Origin: Rodentibacter myodis
Lineage (GTDB): Bacteria; Pseudomonadota; Gammaproteobacteria; Enterobacterales; Pasteurellaceae
Reading direction: 5' to 3'
Length of the DNA stretch: 64,000 nt
NCBI RefSeq assembly: GCF_001999305.1
Contig: NZ_MLHQ01000025.1
Location: 50,864-114,863, forward strand
In this document: positions 29,554 to 36,217 of the stretch, piece by piece
Numbering within the stretch: the stretch's first letter is position 1
Layout: each line of letters begins with the position of its first letter
The notes under the pieces: model-generated
The model's database searches: none
What the model was told of the DNA's origin: nothing
The model's input: only the letters and a program-made list of their open reading frames with translations
Position numbers and translations under genes: made by a program

Positions 29554-30720
29554 ATGAGAAATGAACGGGCGTATTATAGCCAAAAATCAAGCACTTTTCA
29601 TCAAACGCACAAAAAAAGCCATATTTTGTCAAATTCAGCCTTGACAACTAAAACGAAATTAAACTATATTAAATCCGCTTTAGCAAAATCTGAAGCCGGC
29701 CGTGAGAAGCTGAATTTACAAATGGCGAACCCTAGCACGCCAGTTTTTACCCGTGCTTTTTTTGTTCGTAGCGTTCGCACACCTATCCAAAATAATCTTT
29801 CTTTTGATAGACTATTCCCAATGGTAGCGCGTAATGGGCAACCGCTTGCGGTTGGCTGCTTTCCATTTGTAGCAGTTTCTCACCCCGTTACGCGCTACCG
29901 CCCGATCGTGAGAAATCTAGCGGTAGTTCCCAAAAATTTACAAATGGAAACCGCAGAAATGATCTACAAATTTCTATGCGTCAATCGCACGCACCCGCAC
30001 TTTAATTTGTGCGTTCAAACTATTCAAGCCAACAACGAAACTAACGCGCGCCTAAGCCTTAGCGCCGATTTTCAATGCCTTTCACTTATCGTCAAAATCA
30101 ACCCGAAATTTGACCGCACTTTTCATCAACCGCACAAAAAAAGCCGTTTTTTGTCAAATTCAGCCTTGACAGTTAAAACGAAATTAAACTATATTAAATT
30201 CGCTTTAGCAAAATCTAAAGTACGAGCCTCGAAACTCGTTTTATTATTACAGGCGAACAGCACGCCAAATCGTGCTTTTTTTGTTCGTAGCGTTTACGCA
30301 TCTATTCAATATAGCCTATTTTCTGATAGTCTATTCTCAATGGTAGCGCATAACGGGAAAGGTTACGCCCTTTGCCGTTTTCCTGTAATAACGGTTTTCG
30401 AGCCCGTTATGTGCTACCGCCCAAGCCTCGAAACTTTAGCGGTAGTTCCTCAAAATTTATTACAGGAAACCGCAGAGATGATCTATTTATTTCTTTGTGC
30501 TAACCGCACGCGCCCAACTTATAGCGAAGATGTGCTATTAATCCAAGCCGACAGCGAAGAAAACGCCCGTTTTCAGCTTACAGCAGACCACCGCTATTTA
30601 CTCACCCTCGCCACTTACGGCAACCACCAATTTAATCAAGCCGAAAGCAAATTAAATCGCCTTGTTCAACGTTTAAAAAGTGCGGTCGATTTTACCGTTC
30701 AAGGGGGGATTTATGCCTAA
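29554..30720 (+). CDS. Duplicated Icd/Ash-like open frame overlying two antisense-RNA modules
   Basis: A 388-codon open frame made of two in-frame copies of a 525-base unit. Each unit encodes FFVRSV...(I)Q..., METAEMIYKFLC or LQETAEMIYLFLC, then a ~60-residue tail with ANNETNARLSLSAD or ADSEENARFQLTAD. The tails are the Icd-like (host cell division inhibitor) parts. The more likely translated starts are ATG 29959 and ATG 30478, just after the antisense target sites. The upstream part of each unit is promoter, attenuator and antisense RNA rather than real protein. In P1 the C4 antisense RNA represses icd-ant, and P4 has a related immunity RNA. The frame ends 8 bases into the next gene. Confidence 0.65.
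   Translation: MRNERAYYSQKSSTFHQTHKKSHILSNSALTTKTKLNYIKSALAKSEAGREKLNLQMANPSTPVFTRAFFVRSVRTPIQNNLSFDRLFPMVARNGQPLAVGCFPFVAVSHPVTRYRPIVRNLAVVPKNLQMETAEMIYKFLCVNRTHPHFNLCVQTIQANNETNARLSLSADFQCLSLIVKINPKFDRTFHQPHKKSRFLSNSALTVKTKLNYIKFALAKSKVRASKLVLLLQANSTPNRAFFVRSVYASIQYSLFSDSLFSMVAHNGKGYALCRFPVITVFEPVMCYRPSLETLAVVPQNLLQETAEMIYLFLCANRTRPTYSEDVLLIQADSEENARFQLTADHRYLLTLATYGNHQFNQAESKLNRLVQRLKSAVDFTVQGGIYA
29641..29670 (+). promoter_or_regulatory. Sigma-70 promoter, immunity module 1
   Basis: Consensus TTGACA (29641-29646) and TATATT (29665-29670), 18 bases apart. It is repeated almost exactly in module 2. Confidence 0.85.
29734..29763 (+). terminator. Early terminator/attenuator, module 1
   Basis: AGCACG/CGTGCT stem (12-base loop) followed by seven T residues, about 60 bases after the predicted start site. 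The upstream pairing site (29702-29725) ends only 8 bases before it, as expected for an attenuator controlled by antisense pairing. Confidence 0.8.
29823..29903 (+). ncRNA. C4/CI-type antisense RNA, module 1
   Basis: GGTAGCGCGTAA pairs with TTACGCGCTACC to close an 80-base structure. Inside are hairpin ACCGC-TT-GCGGT and hairpin CTGCT/AGCAG with a 10-base loop TTCCATTTGT (29861-29870). TTTCCATTTGTA (29860-29871) is perfectly complementary to 29939-29950, and its 9-base part also to 29717-29725. TTTCTCAC (29876-29883) is complementary to 29908-29915 and, over 7 bases, to 29702-29708. This two-segment pairing is the logic of P1/P7 C4 RNA and P4 CI RNA. Confidence 0.85.
30166..30195 (+). promoter_or_regulatory. 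Sigma-70 promoter, immunity module 2
   Basis: TTGACA (30166-30171) and TATATT (30190-30195), 18 bases apart, matching module 1. Confidence 0.85.
30259..30282 (+). terminator. Early terminator/attenuator, module 2
   Basis: AGCACG/CGTGCT with 6-base loop and seven T residues. Pairing site 30244-30253 lies just upstream. Confidence 0.82.
30342..30422 (+). ncRNA. C4/CI-type antisense RNA, module 2
   Basis: The same fold as module 1 with different sequence. The closing stem is GGTAGCGCATAACGGG with CCCGTTATGTGCTACC. Inner hairpins are AAAGG/CCTTT and CCGTT/AACGG with a 10-base loop TTCCTGTAAT (30380-30389). TTTCCTGTAATAA (30379-30391) is complementary to 30457-30469, and its CCTGTAATAA part to 30244-30253. 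TTTCGAG (30396-30402) is complementary to 30427-30433 and 30228-30234. Loop size and layout are kept while every pairing sequence has changed together. Confidence 0.85.
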
Positions 30721-31027
30721 CTATGCAGAAATAGAGCGTGAAGTTCAACGCCGCATCAACAACCCAACCCCAGCCGAACAAGTACAAGACAAAATCGAAG
30801 CATTTCACGCACAAAACATCAACATAATGACGGAATTTTACCCTGATTTAGTGTTGGCCCTTGATGAATATTATCGCGCGGCAGAAGTGAAGGAAGCCAA
30901 ACGACAAGGCGGAATGCTTTGCTTACACGAAATAATGAAAAACCATAGTAAAACCGTAGATGAGCAATATAGCCGGTTATTGGCGGATATTCGGTCAATT
31001 TTAACAGGGGGTAAAAATGACCATTAA
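30713..31027 (+). CDS. Small hypothetical helical protein
   Basis: A 104-residue charged, helical protein starting MPNYAEIEREVQRRINNPTP behind a strong AAGGGGGG site. Its start overlaps the end of the Icd-like frame by 8 bases, so it is translationally coupled. An in-frame GTG/ATG further upstream is inside that frame and unlikely. I do not recognise the family. The position between immunity and replication genes in satellites usually holds small regulators. It overlaps the next gene by 11 bases. Confidence 0.65.
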   Translation: MPNYAEIEREVQRRINNPTPAEQVQDKIEAFHAQNINIMTEFYPDLVLALDEYYRAAEVKEAKRQGGMLCLHEIMKNHSKTVDEQYSRLLADIRSILTGGKNDH

Positions 31028-31211
31028 AACGTCTTTGTTACGCTTTCCCAACGGCGCAGAATTGGAATTTTTCGCCGGTGATAGTCACCTGTTTGATAAA
31101 GCCTTTGCAGGCTTTGATTTTCCTAAAAGTCAAAAGCGCAATACCGGTGAAAGGCGGGTAAAGCAAAAGCGCAAACAACAGAAAATAGCGCGTAGGCTAA
31201 ATAGAAATTAG
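31017..31211 (+). CDS. Small basic hypothetical protein
   Basis: A 64-residue protein with a neutral N-terminal half (MTIKTSLLRFPNGAELEFFA) and a strongly basic C-terminus (KSQKRNTGERRVKQKRKQQK...). The basic tail suggests nucleic-acid contact. GGGGGT precedes the ATG, and the start overlaps the previous gene by 11 bases, so it is part of the same operon. No family recognised. Confidence 0.6.
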   Translation: MTIKTSLLRFPNGAELEFFAGDSHLFDKAFAGFDFPKSQKRNTGERRVKQKRKQQKIARRLNRN

Positions 31212-31252
31212 CCGTAAAAATTGACCACACTTTATCTTATCAGCGGGGTGAA

Positions 31253-31567
31253 ATGCCTCGCTTTAACGGATGGAACAATATGCAACAAGAATCAAAATTA
31301 ACGCTAACAAACCTGAAACGCATTCTTACCGATTATGATGAACGCCTAAGCCGACTTGAAAACGACAAAGCAATCTATAACCCCGATGAAATATGGACAG
31401 CGCGCCAAGTGGCAAACTATGCCAAAATTTCATACGGCTATTTAATGCAAAAACTTATCCACGATCCGCACTTTCCGGCAAGCGTAGGCACACCAAAGAA
31501 AAACGCCCCGAAAAAATACCGCGCCGGCGATGTGATTGCGTTTTTTAAGCATAGAAATCAAGGTTAG
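31253..31567 (+). CDS. Helix-turn-helix DNA-binding protein
   Basis: A 104-residue protein. Residues 15-45 form a short coiled coil (LKRILTDYDERLSRLENDKA). The C-terminal half (WTARQVANYAKISYGYLMQKLIHDPHFPASVG...YRAGDVIAFFKHR) is an AlpA/excisionase-like winged helix. Either ATG 31253 (behind GGGGTGA, tight spacing) or ATG 31280 could be used. It lies 8 bases before the replicative helicase gene, so it may regulate replication or bind the origin. Confidence 0.7.
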   Translation: MPRFNGWNNMQQESKLTLTNLKRILTDYDERLSRLENDKAIYNPDEIWTARQVANYAKISYGYLMQKLIHDPHFPASVGTPKKNAPKKYRAGDVIAFFKHRNQG

Positions 31568-31575
31568 GAGGCATT

Positions 31576-33132
31576 ATGGCAACGAAAAAACAACTACCAA
31601 AAGTACCGCACTTTGACGAACAAGGACGCGTAGCCTATGAACATATTTTTGCTTTAATTGGCAATAAAGCGTGGTACGCGTGGGGAAAAGGAAATGGGCT
31701 AGAATGGAGCTTATTGCGTGATAAATTAGGCTTAGGCAATGATTATAAACCGATTATTTTAGATGCTGAAAAATTGGCGAATGCAGGCAATTACCAGATT
31801 TTAAAAGAAGAGGTTCACGTAGTGACGTTTTGCCGTTTTGGTAACGTGACACAAGCACAAGAAACCGCCTTACTTTTAGCCATAGCCAAACATTCCAAGG
31901 CTGAAAAAATCTTTTTTGCCGATAACTTAGGCGAAAATAAGCAGGATTTAAGCGGCTATGTTTTACGCCTAAGAGAAGATGAAACGGCGCGTAATACGGC
32001 TGAAATGATGATAGACACCATAGAGCAAGACAACGCCCCACGCAAAACACCTTATGTTGAATATCGAGAAAATGGCAAGATTAAAGGATTACATTATATA
32101 ACGCCCAAGGTGGATAGAGACACCGGCGAGATCATTCAAGAAAAAGAAACGTGGATTTGCGACAATTTAGCGTTAGTGGGTGAAGGTAAAACCGCAGGCG
32201 GTGAATATTATTACCTTTTCCAATGGCAAAACCGAGATGAAAGTACACCGCGCACGGTTGCCATTGCCCGTGAAGATTTTGGCACGGATACCGGCTGGAA
32301 AATGTTAAAAGCGCAAGGCTTGAAGATGACACAGGGATCGGGCTTAACTCAAAAGCTCACCGAGCATTTTCACTTTAATGGTAACCATTCGACACAATGG
32401 ACGATCACCAATGTGACCGGCTGGCTGAATGGAGCATATTTATTGCCAAATGGGAAAATCATTGGCACACCAACAAAACCTATCTATTTCACGGATAAAA
32501 GCAGTTCAAGCCTAGGCTATACTACAAGCGGAACCCTTGCCGATTGGCAAAGAGAAATCGCGCAAAATGTGCGGGGCAATGTCTCAATGATGTTAGGCGT
32601 AGCCGTTGCCCTTGCCGCACCAATGCTTTCACTTTTGGGGCGGGAATCCTTTGGGGTTCACCTTTTCGCCGAAAGTTCAAAAGGAAAAAGCACAACATTA
32701 AACATAGCCAACAGCATTTACGGCAACCCTGACAAAATCAAATTAAGCTGGAGTACCACCGCAACCGGCGTAAAAAATGAAGCCTCCGCAAGAAATGATG
32801 GTTTTATTACTCTTGACGAAATCGGGCAAGCCAAAGACGGGAAAAACCTTGAAACGATTGCTTACGATTTATTCAATGAAACGGATAAAATCCGCGGTGA
32901 AAAAGAGGGAGGAAACCGACAAATAAAACGCTGGAAAGTGACCGCACTTTCAACCGGTGAAAAGGATTTAGAAACGCAATTAAGGTTACAGGGAGCAAAA
33001 GTACACGCAGGACAATTAGTGCGGCTTTTAAATGTTCCCCTCGAGGAAGCGGGCAATTTACACAGCTTTCCGAATAATAAAGCTCACGCCGACCATTTAA
33101 ACGAAAAAGTGCAAGAATGTTTTTTGGCGTAA
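31576..33132 (+). CDS. DUF927-type replicative helicase/primase, N-terminal part
   Basis: A 518-residue product. Residues about 1-140 form an N-terminal primase-like or regulatory region. The DUF927 ATPase core follows, with Walker A SSKGKSTT (in LFAESSKGKSTTLNIANSIYG) and Walker B GFITLDEIGQAKDGK. The family drives replication in P4-like satellites and islands, with the role played by the P4 alpha protein. The frame ends at a TAA just after a T6G run (33118-33124), and similarity continues in the -1 frame at 33117-33773 (GVIGREWIAFL). So either a one-base indel has split the gene or the ribosome shifts at the heptamer T TTT TTG. Confidence 0.85.
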   Translation: MATKKQLPKVPHFDEQGRVAYEHIFALIGNKAWYAWGKGNGLEWSLLRDKLGLGNDYKPIILDAEKLANAGNYQILKEEVHVVTFCRFGNVTQAQETALLLAIAKHSKAEKIFFADNLGENKQDLSGYVLRLREDETARNTAEMMIDTIEQDNAPRKTPYVEYRENGKIKGLHYITPKVDRDTGEIIQEKETWICDNLALVGEGKTAGGEYYYLFQWQNRDESTPRTVAIAREDFGTDTGWKMLKAQGLKMTQGSGLTQKLTEHFHFNGNHSTQWTITNVTGWLNGAYLLPNGKIIGTPTKPIYFTDKSSSSLGYTTSGTLADWQREIAQNVRGNVSMMLGVAVALAAPMLSLLGRESFGVHLFAESSKGKSTTLNIANSIYGNPDKIKLSWSTTATGVKNEASARNDGFITLDEIGQAKDGKNLETIAYDLFNETDKIRGEKEGGNRQIKRWKVTALSTGEKDLETQLRLQGAKVHAGQLVRLLNVPLEEAGNLHSFPNNKAHADHLNEKVQECFLA

Positions 33133-33773
33133 TTGGGCGTGAATGGATTGCTTTTCTTGCCAACAATGCGGACAGCATCAAAACCGTCTATAAAGCAATC
33201 CGGCAAAAATGGTTAGATTTATCTAGCAATATGAGCGGACAAGTTCAACGCGTCGCCGGTGATCGCTTTGCCGTGTTAGAAACCGCTTTGTATTTAGCCA
33301 AAGATTTAACCCAATGGACGGAAGAAGAAAGCGCGCAAGCCATTTTGAAAAACTTTCTCAACTGGAAAGAAGAATTTGGCGAAAACAGCCGAGAGGAAAG
33401 CGCACTGATTCGAGCCGTAACTGATTGGCTATTAATTAATGAAGCCGCTTTTATTGAATATCCGGCAGGCCCAAACGCCAAAACACCGTTAAAAATTGCG
33501 GGCGTTCGTGTACTGGCAGATAAAGCCGCAAAAGAAGAAGAACACTATTTCATTTATCCCAAAATCTTTGATGAAGTGATAGACGGATTCCCCAAAAAAA
33601 TGGCATTGGGTATTTTATTTACAGCGGGGCTACTCAAAAAACCAAACAAACCGGAACAAGGCTATAATGAGTTTATTTTCAAGATACCTAAAAAGATGAT
33701 CGGCAAAACGGCGAGAGCCTATAAAATTATGCCGTTTTCAGATGAACCGGAAACCGAAGAAGAAGCCGAGTAA
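33117..33773 (+). CDS. DUF927-type helicase, C-terminal part (out of frame)
   Basis: A 218-residue continuation of the DUF927 protein, beginning FFGVIGREWIAFLANNADSIKTVYKAI. It is helical, with a C-terminal domain (HYFIYPKIFDEVIDGFPKKMALGILFTAGLL) likely to bind origin DNA, as in satellite replicases. There is no ribosome site before the ATG at 33117, so it is not an independent gene. It would be made only by -1 shifting at 33118-33124, or it is the dead 3' end of a frameshifted gene. A full fusion would be about 730 residues. Confidence 0.75.
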   Translation: MFFGVIGREWIAFLANNADSIKTVYKAIRQKWLDLSSNMSGQVQRVAGDRFAVLETALYLAKDLTQWTEEESAQAILKNFLNWKEEFGENSREESALIRAVTDWLLINEAAFIEYPAGPNAKTPLKIAGVRVLADKAAKEEEHYFIYPKIFDEVIDGFPKKMALGILFTAGLLKKPNKPEQGYNEFIFKIPKKMIGKTARAYKIMPFSDEPETEEEAE

Positions 33774-33784
33774 ATTTTCAAAAG

Positions 33785-33811
33785 AGCAAGGTGCAATCCT
33801 TGCTTTTTTTA
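33785..33811 (+). terminator. Terminator after the helicase gene
   Basis: AGCAAGG/CCTTGCT with a 6-base loop and a T-run. Confidence 0.92.
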
Positions 33812-33852
33812 CGCCTTGAAAATATTTTTTTGTAGAAAAGATTGATTTTTTA

Positions 33853-34111
33853 TAGGAATAATAGGAATAAACTAATATAAATACTTATAAATCAATATGT
33901 TATAAAAATAAAATATTCCTATTTTATGGCTTTTTATTCCTATTTTAGCCCTTTTCATTCCTATTTTGAAAAAATGGCTTTCTCCCGTTCCTAAAAAATT
34001 CCTGTTGCGTTCCTATTTTGGAAAACAAAAATAGGAACGTTTTTTAGCACTTAACTATTTAATAAATAAAGAAAAAAATCTTGGCGTTCCTAAATTCCTA
34101 TAATTCCTATA
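33853..34111. repeat. TTCCTATTTT iteron cluster, candidate replication origin
   Basis: About twelve copies of TTCCTA(T/A) or its complement lie in a gene-free AT-rich stretch (33774-34244) directly after the replicase gene. Direct copies start at 33917, 33938 and 33959 (21-base steps), then 33989, 34000 (TTCCTGT) and 34011 (11-base steps), then 34088, 34096 and 34105. Inverted copies are at 33853, 33862 and 34032. Helically phased repeats beside the replicase match the iteron origins of P4-like satellites and plasmids. Confidence 0.75.
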
Positions 34112-34244
34112 AAAAATACACTCACAGAAAAAAATTATTTTTATGGCGACCATAATCTAAAATGACAGAAAATGACCGCACTTTATCTCTTTCTTTTTCG
34201 TATCCCAAAGGATACAATAAGGCTAATTAATAAGAGAAGAAGCA

Positions 34245-34559
34245 ATGCACGAAATCATTAAAATTGAAATTACCGATACTTTTGCCCGATGGCTTGAAAA
34301 ACTCAAAGATCCGATTGCTAAAGCAAGCATAGCCCGAAGAATTTACAATGCAAAACGCGGAAATTTTGGCGATTGGAAAGCTCTGGGCGATGGCGTGAAT
34401 GAAATGCGATTAAGTGTAAGTAAAGGCTACCGCATATACTATGCCCAACAAGGCGAAGTTATTTACATCTTACTAAATGGCGGACACAAAGGCACACAAC
34501 AAGCCGACATAGAAAAAGCTAAGACACTATGGGCTGAATTAAAAGGCAAGGGGGAATAA
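34245..34559 (+). CDS. Type II toxin, RelE/HigB-like
   Basis: A 104-residue protein of the 'addiction module killer' group: FARWLEKLKDPIAKASIARRIYNAKRGNFGDWKALGDGVNEMRL...GYRIYYAQQG. Family members are RelE-fold toxins that cleave mRNA. The toxin gene comes first, as in HigBA, and its stop codon abuts the antitoxin ATG. It is the second toxin-antitoxin pair of the island and sits near its right border, a typical place for a stabilisation module. Confidence 0.92.
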   Translation: MHEIIKIEITDTFARWLEKLKDPIAKASIARRIYNAKRGNFGDWKALGDGVNEMRLSVSKGYRIYYAQQGEVIYILLNGGHKGTQQADIEKAKTLWAELKGKGE

Positions 34560-34874
34560 ATGACTATTAGCCAAGAAATGAGAGAAAAACACGGTATCAG
34601 AGAATTTGACGTTGCCGAGTTTTTAATAGATGAAGAAACAATCAGTGCTTATTTAACGGAAGTGCTAAAAGAAGGCGACCAAGGCGAATTTTTACAAGCC
34701 TTAGGGGATATTGCCCGCGCCCGAGGGATGACAGAGCTTAGCGAGAAAACAGGATTAGGGCGTGAAAGCCTTTATAAAACCCTTTCCAAAGACGCGAAAC
34801 CAAGATTTGACACCATTCAAAAGATTTTAGCGGCATTCAATATTGAGCTTGTTCCCACCGTTAAAACCTCATAG
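34560..34874 (+). CDS. Type II antitoxin, HigA-like HTH
   Basis: A 104-residue antitoxin. The N-terminal region (EFDVAEFLIDEETISAYLTEVLKEG) contacts the toxin, and the C-terminal helix-turn-helix (ARGMTELSEKTGLGRESLYKTLSKDAKPRFDTIQKIL) binds the operator. It matches the 'putative addiction module antidote' family. It starts immediately after the toxin stop, preceded by GGGGAA. A terminator follows. Confidence 0.92.
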   Translation: MTISQEMREKHGIREFDVAEFLIDEETISAYLTEVLKEGDQGEFLQALGDIARARGMTELSEKTGLGRESLYKTLSKDAKPRFDTIQKILAAFNIELVPTVKTS

Positions 34875-34878
34875 CTTT

Positions 34879-34901
34879 AGGGCGAAAATATCGCCCTTTT
34901 C
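34879..34901 (+). terminator. Terminator after the HigBA-like pair
   Basis: AGGGCGA-AAATA-TCGCCCT followed by TTTCTTT. Confidence 0.9.
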
Positions 34902-34996
34902 TTTCCTAATATAAAATGAGATTAAGCGAGATTTAAAGATTGACCCTAAAGGCGTTTTTCTTGAAAATATAGAAAAGTAAAGGCAAACAATAGATT

Positions 34997-35018
34997 TTAA
35001 CTCCCCAAGATACTCCCC
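34997..35018. repeat. Right arm-type integrase-binding repeats (candidate)
   Basis: TTAACTCCCC (34997-35006) and GATACTCCCC (35009-35018) are 12 bases apart, the same motif and phase as the left pair at 22636 and 22648. Confidence 0.6.
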
Positions 35019-35082
35019 ACACAATAAGAAGGAAGTTAAAGAAAGTAGGCATTTCAAGGCTTGACAGTAAAAAGTGATTGTT

Positions 35083-35093
35083 CCCTCTCGCCA
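35083..35093. other. Possible degenerate attR
   Basis: CCCTCTCGCCA resembles the tRNA-Ser 3' end CCCTCTCACCGCCA with three bases missing. It lies about 65 bases beyond the right arm repeats, where a core site is expected. The match is short, so this is tentative. Confidence 0.3.
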
Positions 35094-35266
35094 GAACACA
35101 ATTCACTGATAGTTCACCTACGTTCGCATTCAATAAAAAGTATAGTCGAGTTTTTCTCTTGTTTTCTTATTAGTTTTATACAATTCCCAAATCTAGTATT
35201 TATTACATTATCTTTATCTAAAATAAAAAAATGGCATCCTGAAATAAGATTCCGTTTTAACCTAAT

Positions 35267-36217
35267 TCACTTCTTTAATCCGCATTTAATCCGCAATTCT
35301 TTTGGCACTTCAAAGAACATATTTTCTTCAAGACCTTGTAATTCTTCCACCTCATTTGCACCAAATTCTTTTAAGCGGGAAATGATGGATTGCACCAATT
35401 CTTCCGGTGCTGATGCGCCGGCGGTGATACCAATGGTTTTCACTTTGTCGAACCAATCTGCCTGAATATCTTCAGGGTCATCAAGCAACTGTGATTTTAC
35501 TCCCATACGGGAGGCTAATTCCGCTAAGCGATTGGAATTGGAGGAATTTTTTGAACCAACCACCAGCACTAAATCCGATAATTTAGCCAATTCACGCACT
35601 GCTTCTTGACGGTTTGTTGTGGCATAGCAAATGTCATTTTTATGCGGCCCTTGGATTGACGGATATTTTTCTTTTAATGCGGCAATCGTTTCGGCGGTAT
35701 CATCTAAGGAAAGTGTGGTTTGTGTCATAAAGGTGAGATCATCCTTTTCTTGCACCGGTAAACGTGCAATATCTTCCACGCTTTCAATTAAATAAATGCC
35801 GCCCTCATCGTTGCTATATTGCCCCATTGTGCCTTTTACTTCGGGATGACCTTTATGCCCGATAAGGATGGCTTTTGTGCCTTTTCGGCTGGCGCGTGCC
35901 ACCTGCATATGTACTTTGGTTACTAAGGGACAAGTGGCATCAAATACTTTGAGTTGGCGATCTTTCGCTTCTTGGCGTACTGCTTGAGAAACACCGTGTG
36001 CGGAGAAAATGACAATCGCTCCGTCCGGTACTTCGCTTAATTCTTCTACAAAAATTGCACCACGCTCACGCAAGCCATTCACGACAAAACGGTTATGCAC
36101 CACTTCGTGGCGAACATAAATAGGTGCGCCGTGAATTTCCAGTGCAAGTTCTACAATGCTAATGGCACGATCAACGCCGGCACAAAATCCACGGGGATTG
36201 GCTAAAATTATCTTCAT
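35267..36217 (-). CDS. ispH: 4-hydroxy-3-methylbut-2-enyl diphosphate reductase IspH
   Basis: A 316-residue iron-sulfur enzyme for the last step of the MEP pathway, making isopentenyl and dimethylallyl diphosphate. The three cluster cysteines fall at residues 12 (NPRGFCAGV), 96 (FDATCPLV) and 197 ([11 protein letters not shown]), the same numbers as in E. coli. Conserved histidines HEVVHN and HGVSQ are present. Its start overlaps the lspA stop by 4 bases; it is the last gene of ribF-ileS-lspA-ispH. Confidence 0.98.
   Translation of the reverse strand: MKIILANPRGFCAGVDRAISIVELALEIHGAPIYVRHEVVHNRFVVNGLRERGAIFVEELSEVPDGAIVIFSAHGVSQAVRQEAKDRQLKVFDATCPLVTKVHMQVARASRKGTKAILIGHKGHPEVKGTMGQYSNDEGGIYLIESVEDIARLPVQEKDDLTFMTQTTLSLDDTAETIAALKEKYPSIQGPHKNDICYATTNRQEAVRELAKLSDLVLVVGSKNSSNSNRLAELASRMGVKSQLLDDPEDIQADWFDKVKTIGITAGASAPEELVQSIISRLKEFGANEVEELQGLEENMFFEVPKELRIKCGLKK

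Larger units (their letters stand above)
29606..30655 (+). repeat. Tandem 525-base duplication of the immunity module
   Basis: Unit 1 is 29606-30130 and unit 2 is 30131-30655. The promoter parts (29606-29691 and 30131-30216) differ at only a few positions. Terminators are offset by 525 bases and the antisense cores and ATG codons by 519. The similarity drops exactly in the pairing segments, which differ between units. Confidence 0.9.
22527..35093 (+). mobile_element. P4-like phage satellite island with its own P2-type capsid gene
   Basis: The island runs from the tRNA-Ser 3' end to a degenerate attachment-like sequence near 35.09 kb. It contains a P4-type integrase, two AlpA-like regulators, a coiled-coil protein plus a P2 gpN-like major capsid protein, an Ogr/Delta zinc finger, duplicated C4 antisense-RNA immunity modules, a DUF927 helicase, an iteron cluster, and two toxin-antitoxin pairs. 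It lacks portal, terminase, tail, lysis and conjugation genes. This is the gene set of a helper-dependent P2/P4-type satellite. Several uptake signals inside it suggest long residence in Pasteurellaceae. The exact right border is inferred. Confidence 0.82.

Noticed and set aside
29554..29820. N-terminal part of the 388-codon frame as true protein
   Set aside because: It overlays a promoter, a terminator and antisense target sites and is kept open mainly by in-frame duplication; translation more likely begins at 29959 and 30478.
33853..34111. Repeat cluster considered as a CRISPR array
   Set aside because: Repeats are only 7-10 bases, occur in both orientations and have irregular short spacing; there are no cas genes.
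22437..35093. Island considered as an integrative conjugative element or ordinary prophage
   Set aside because: No relaxase, type IV secretion, portal, terminase, tail or lysis genes are present, and the regulators are of satellite type.
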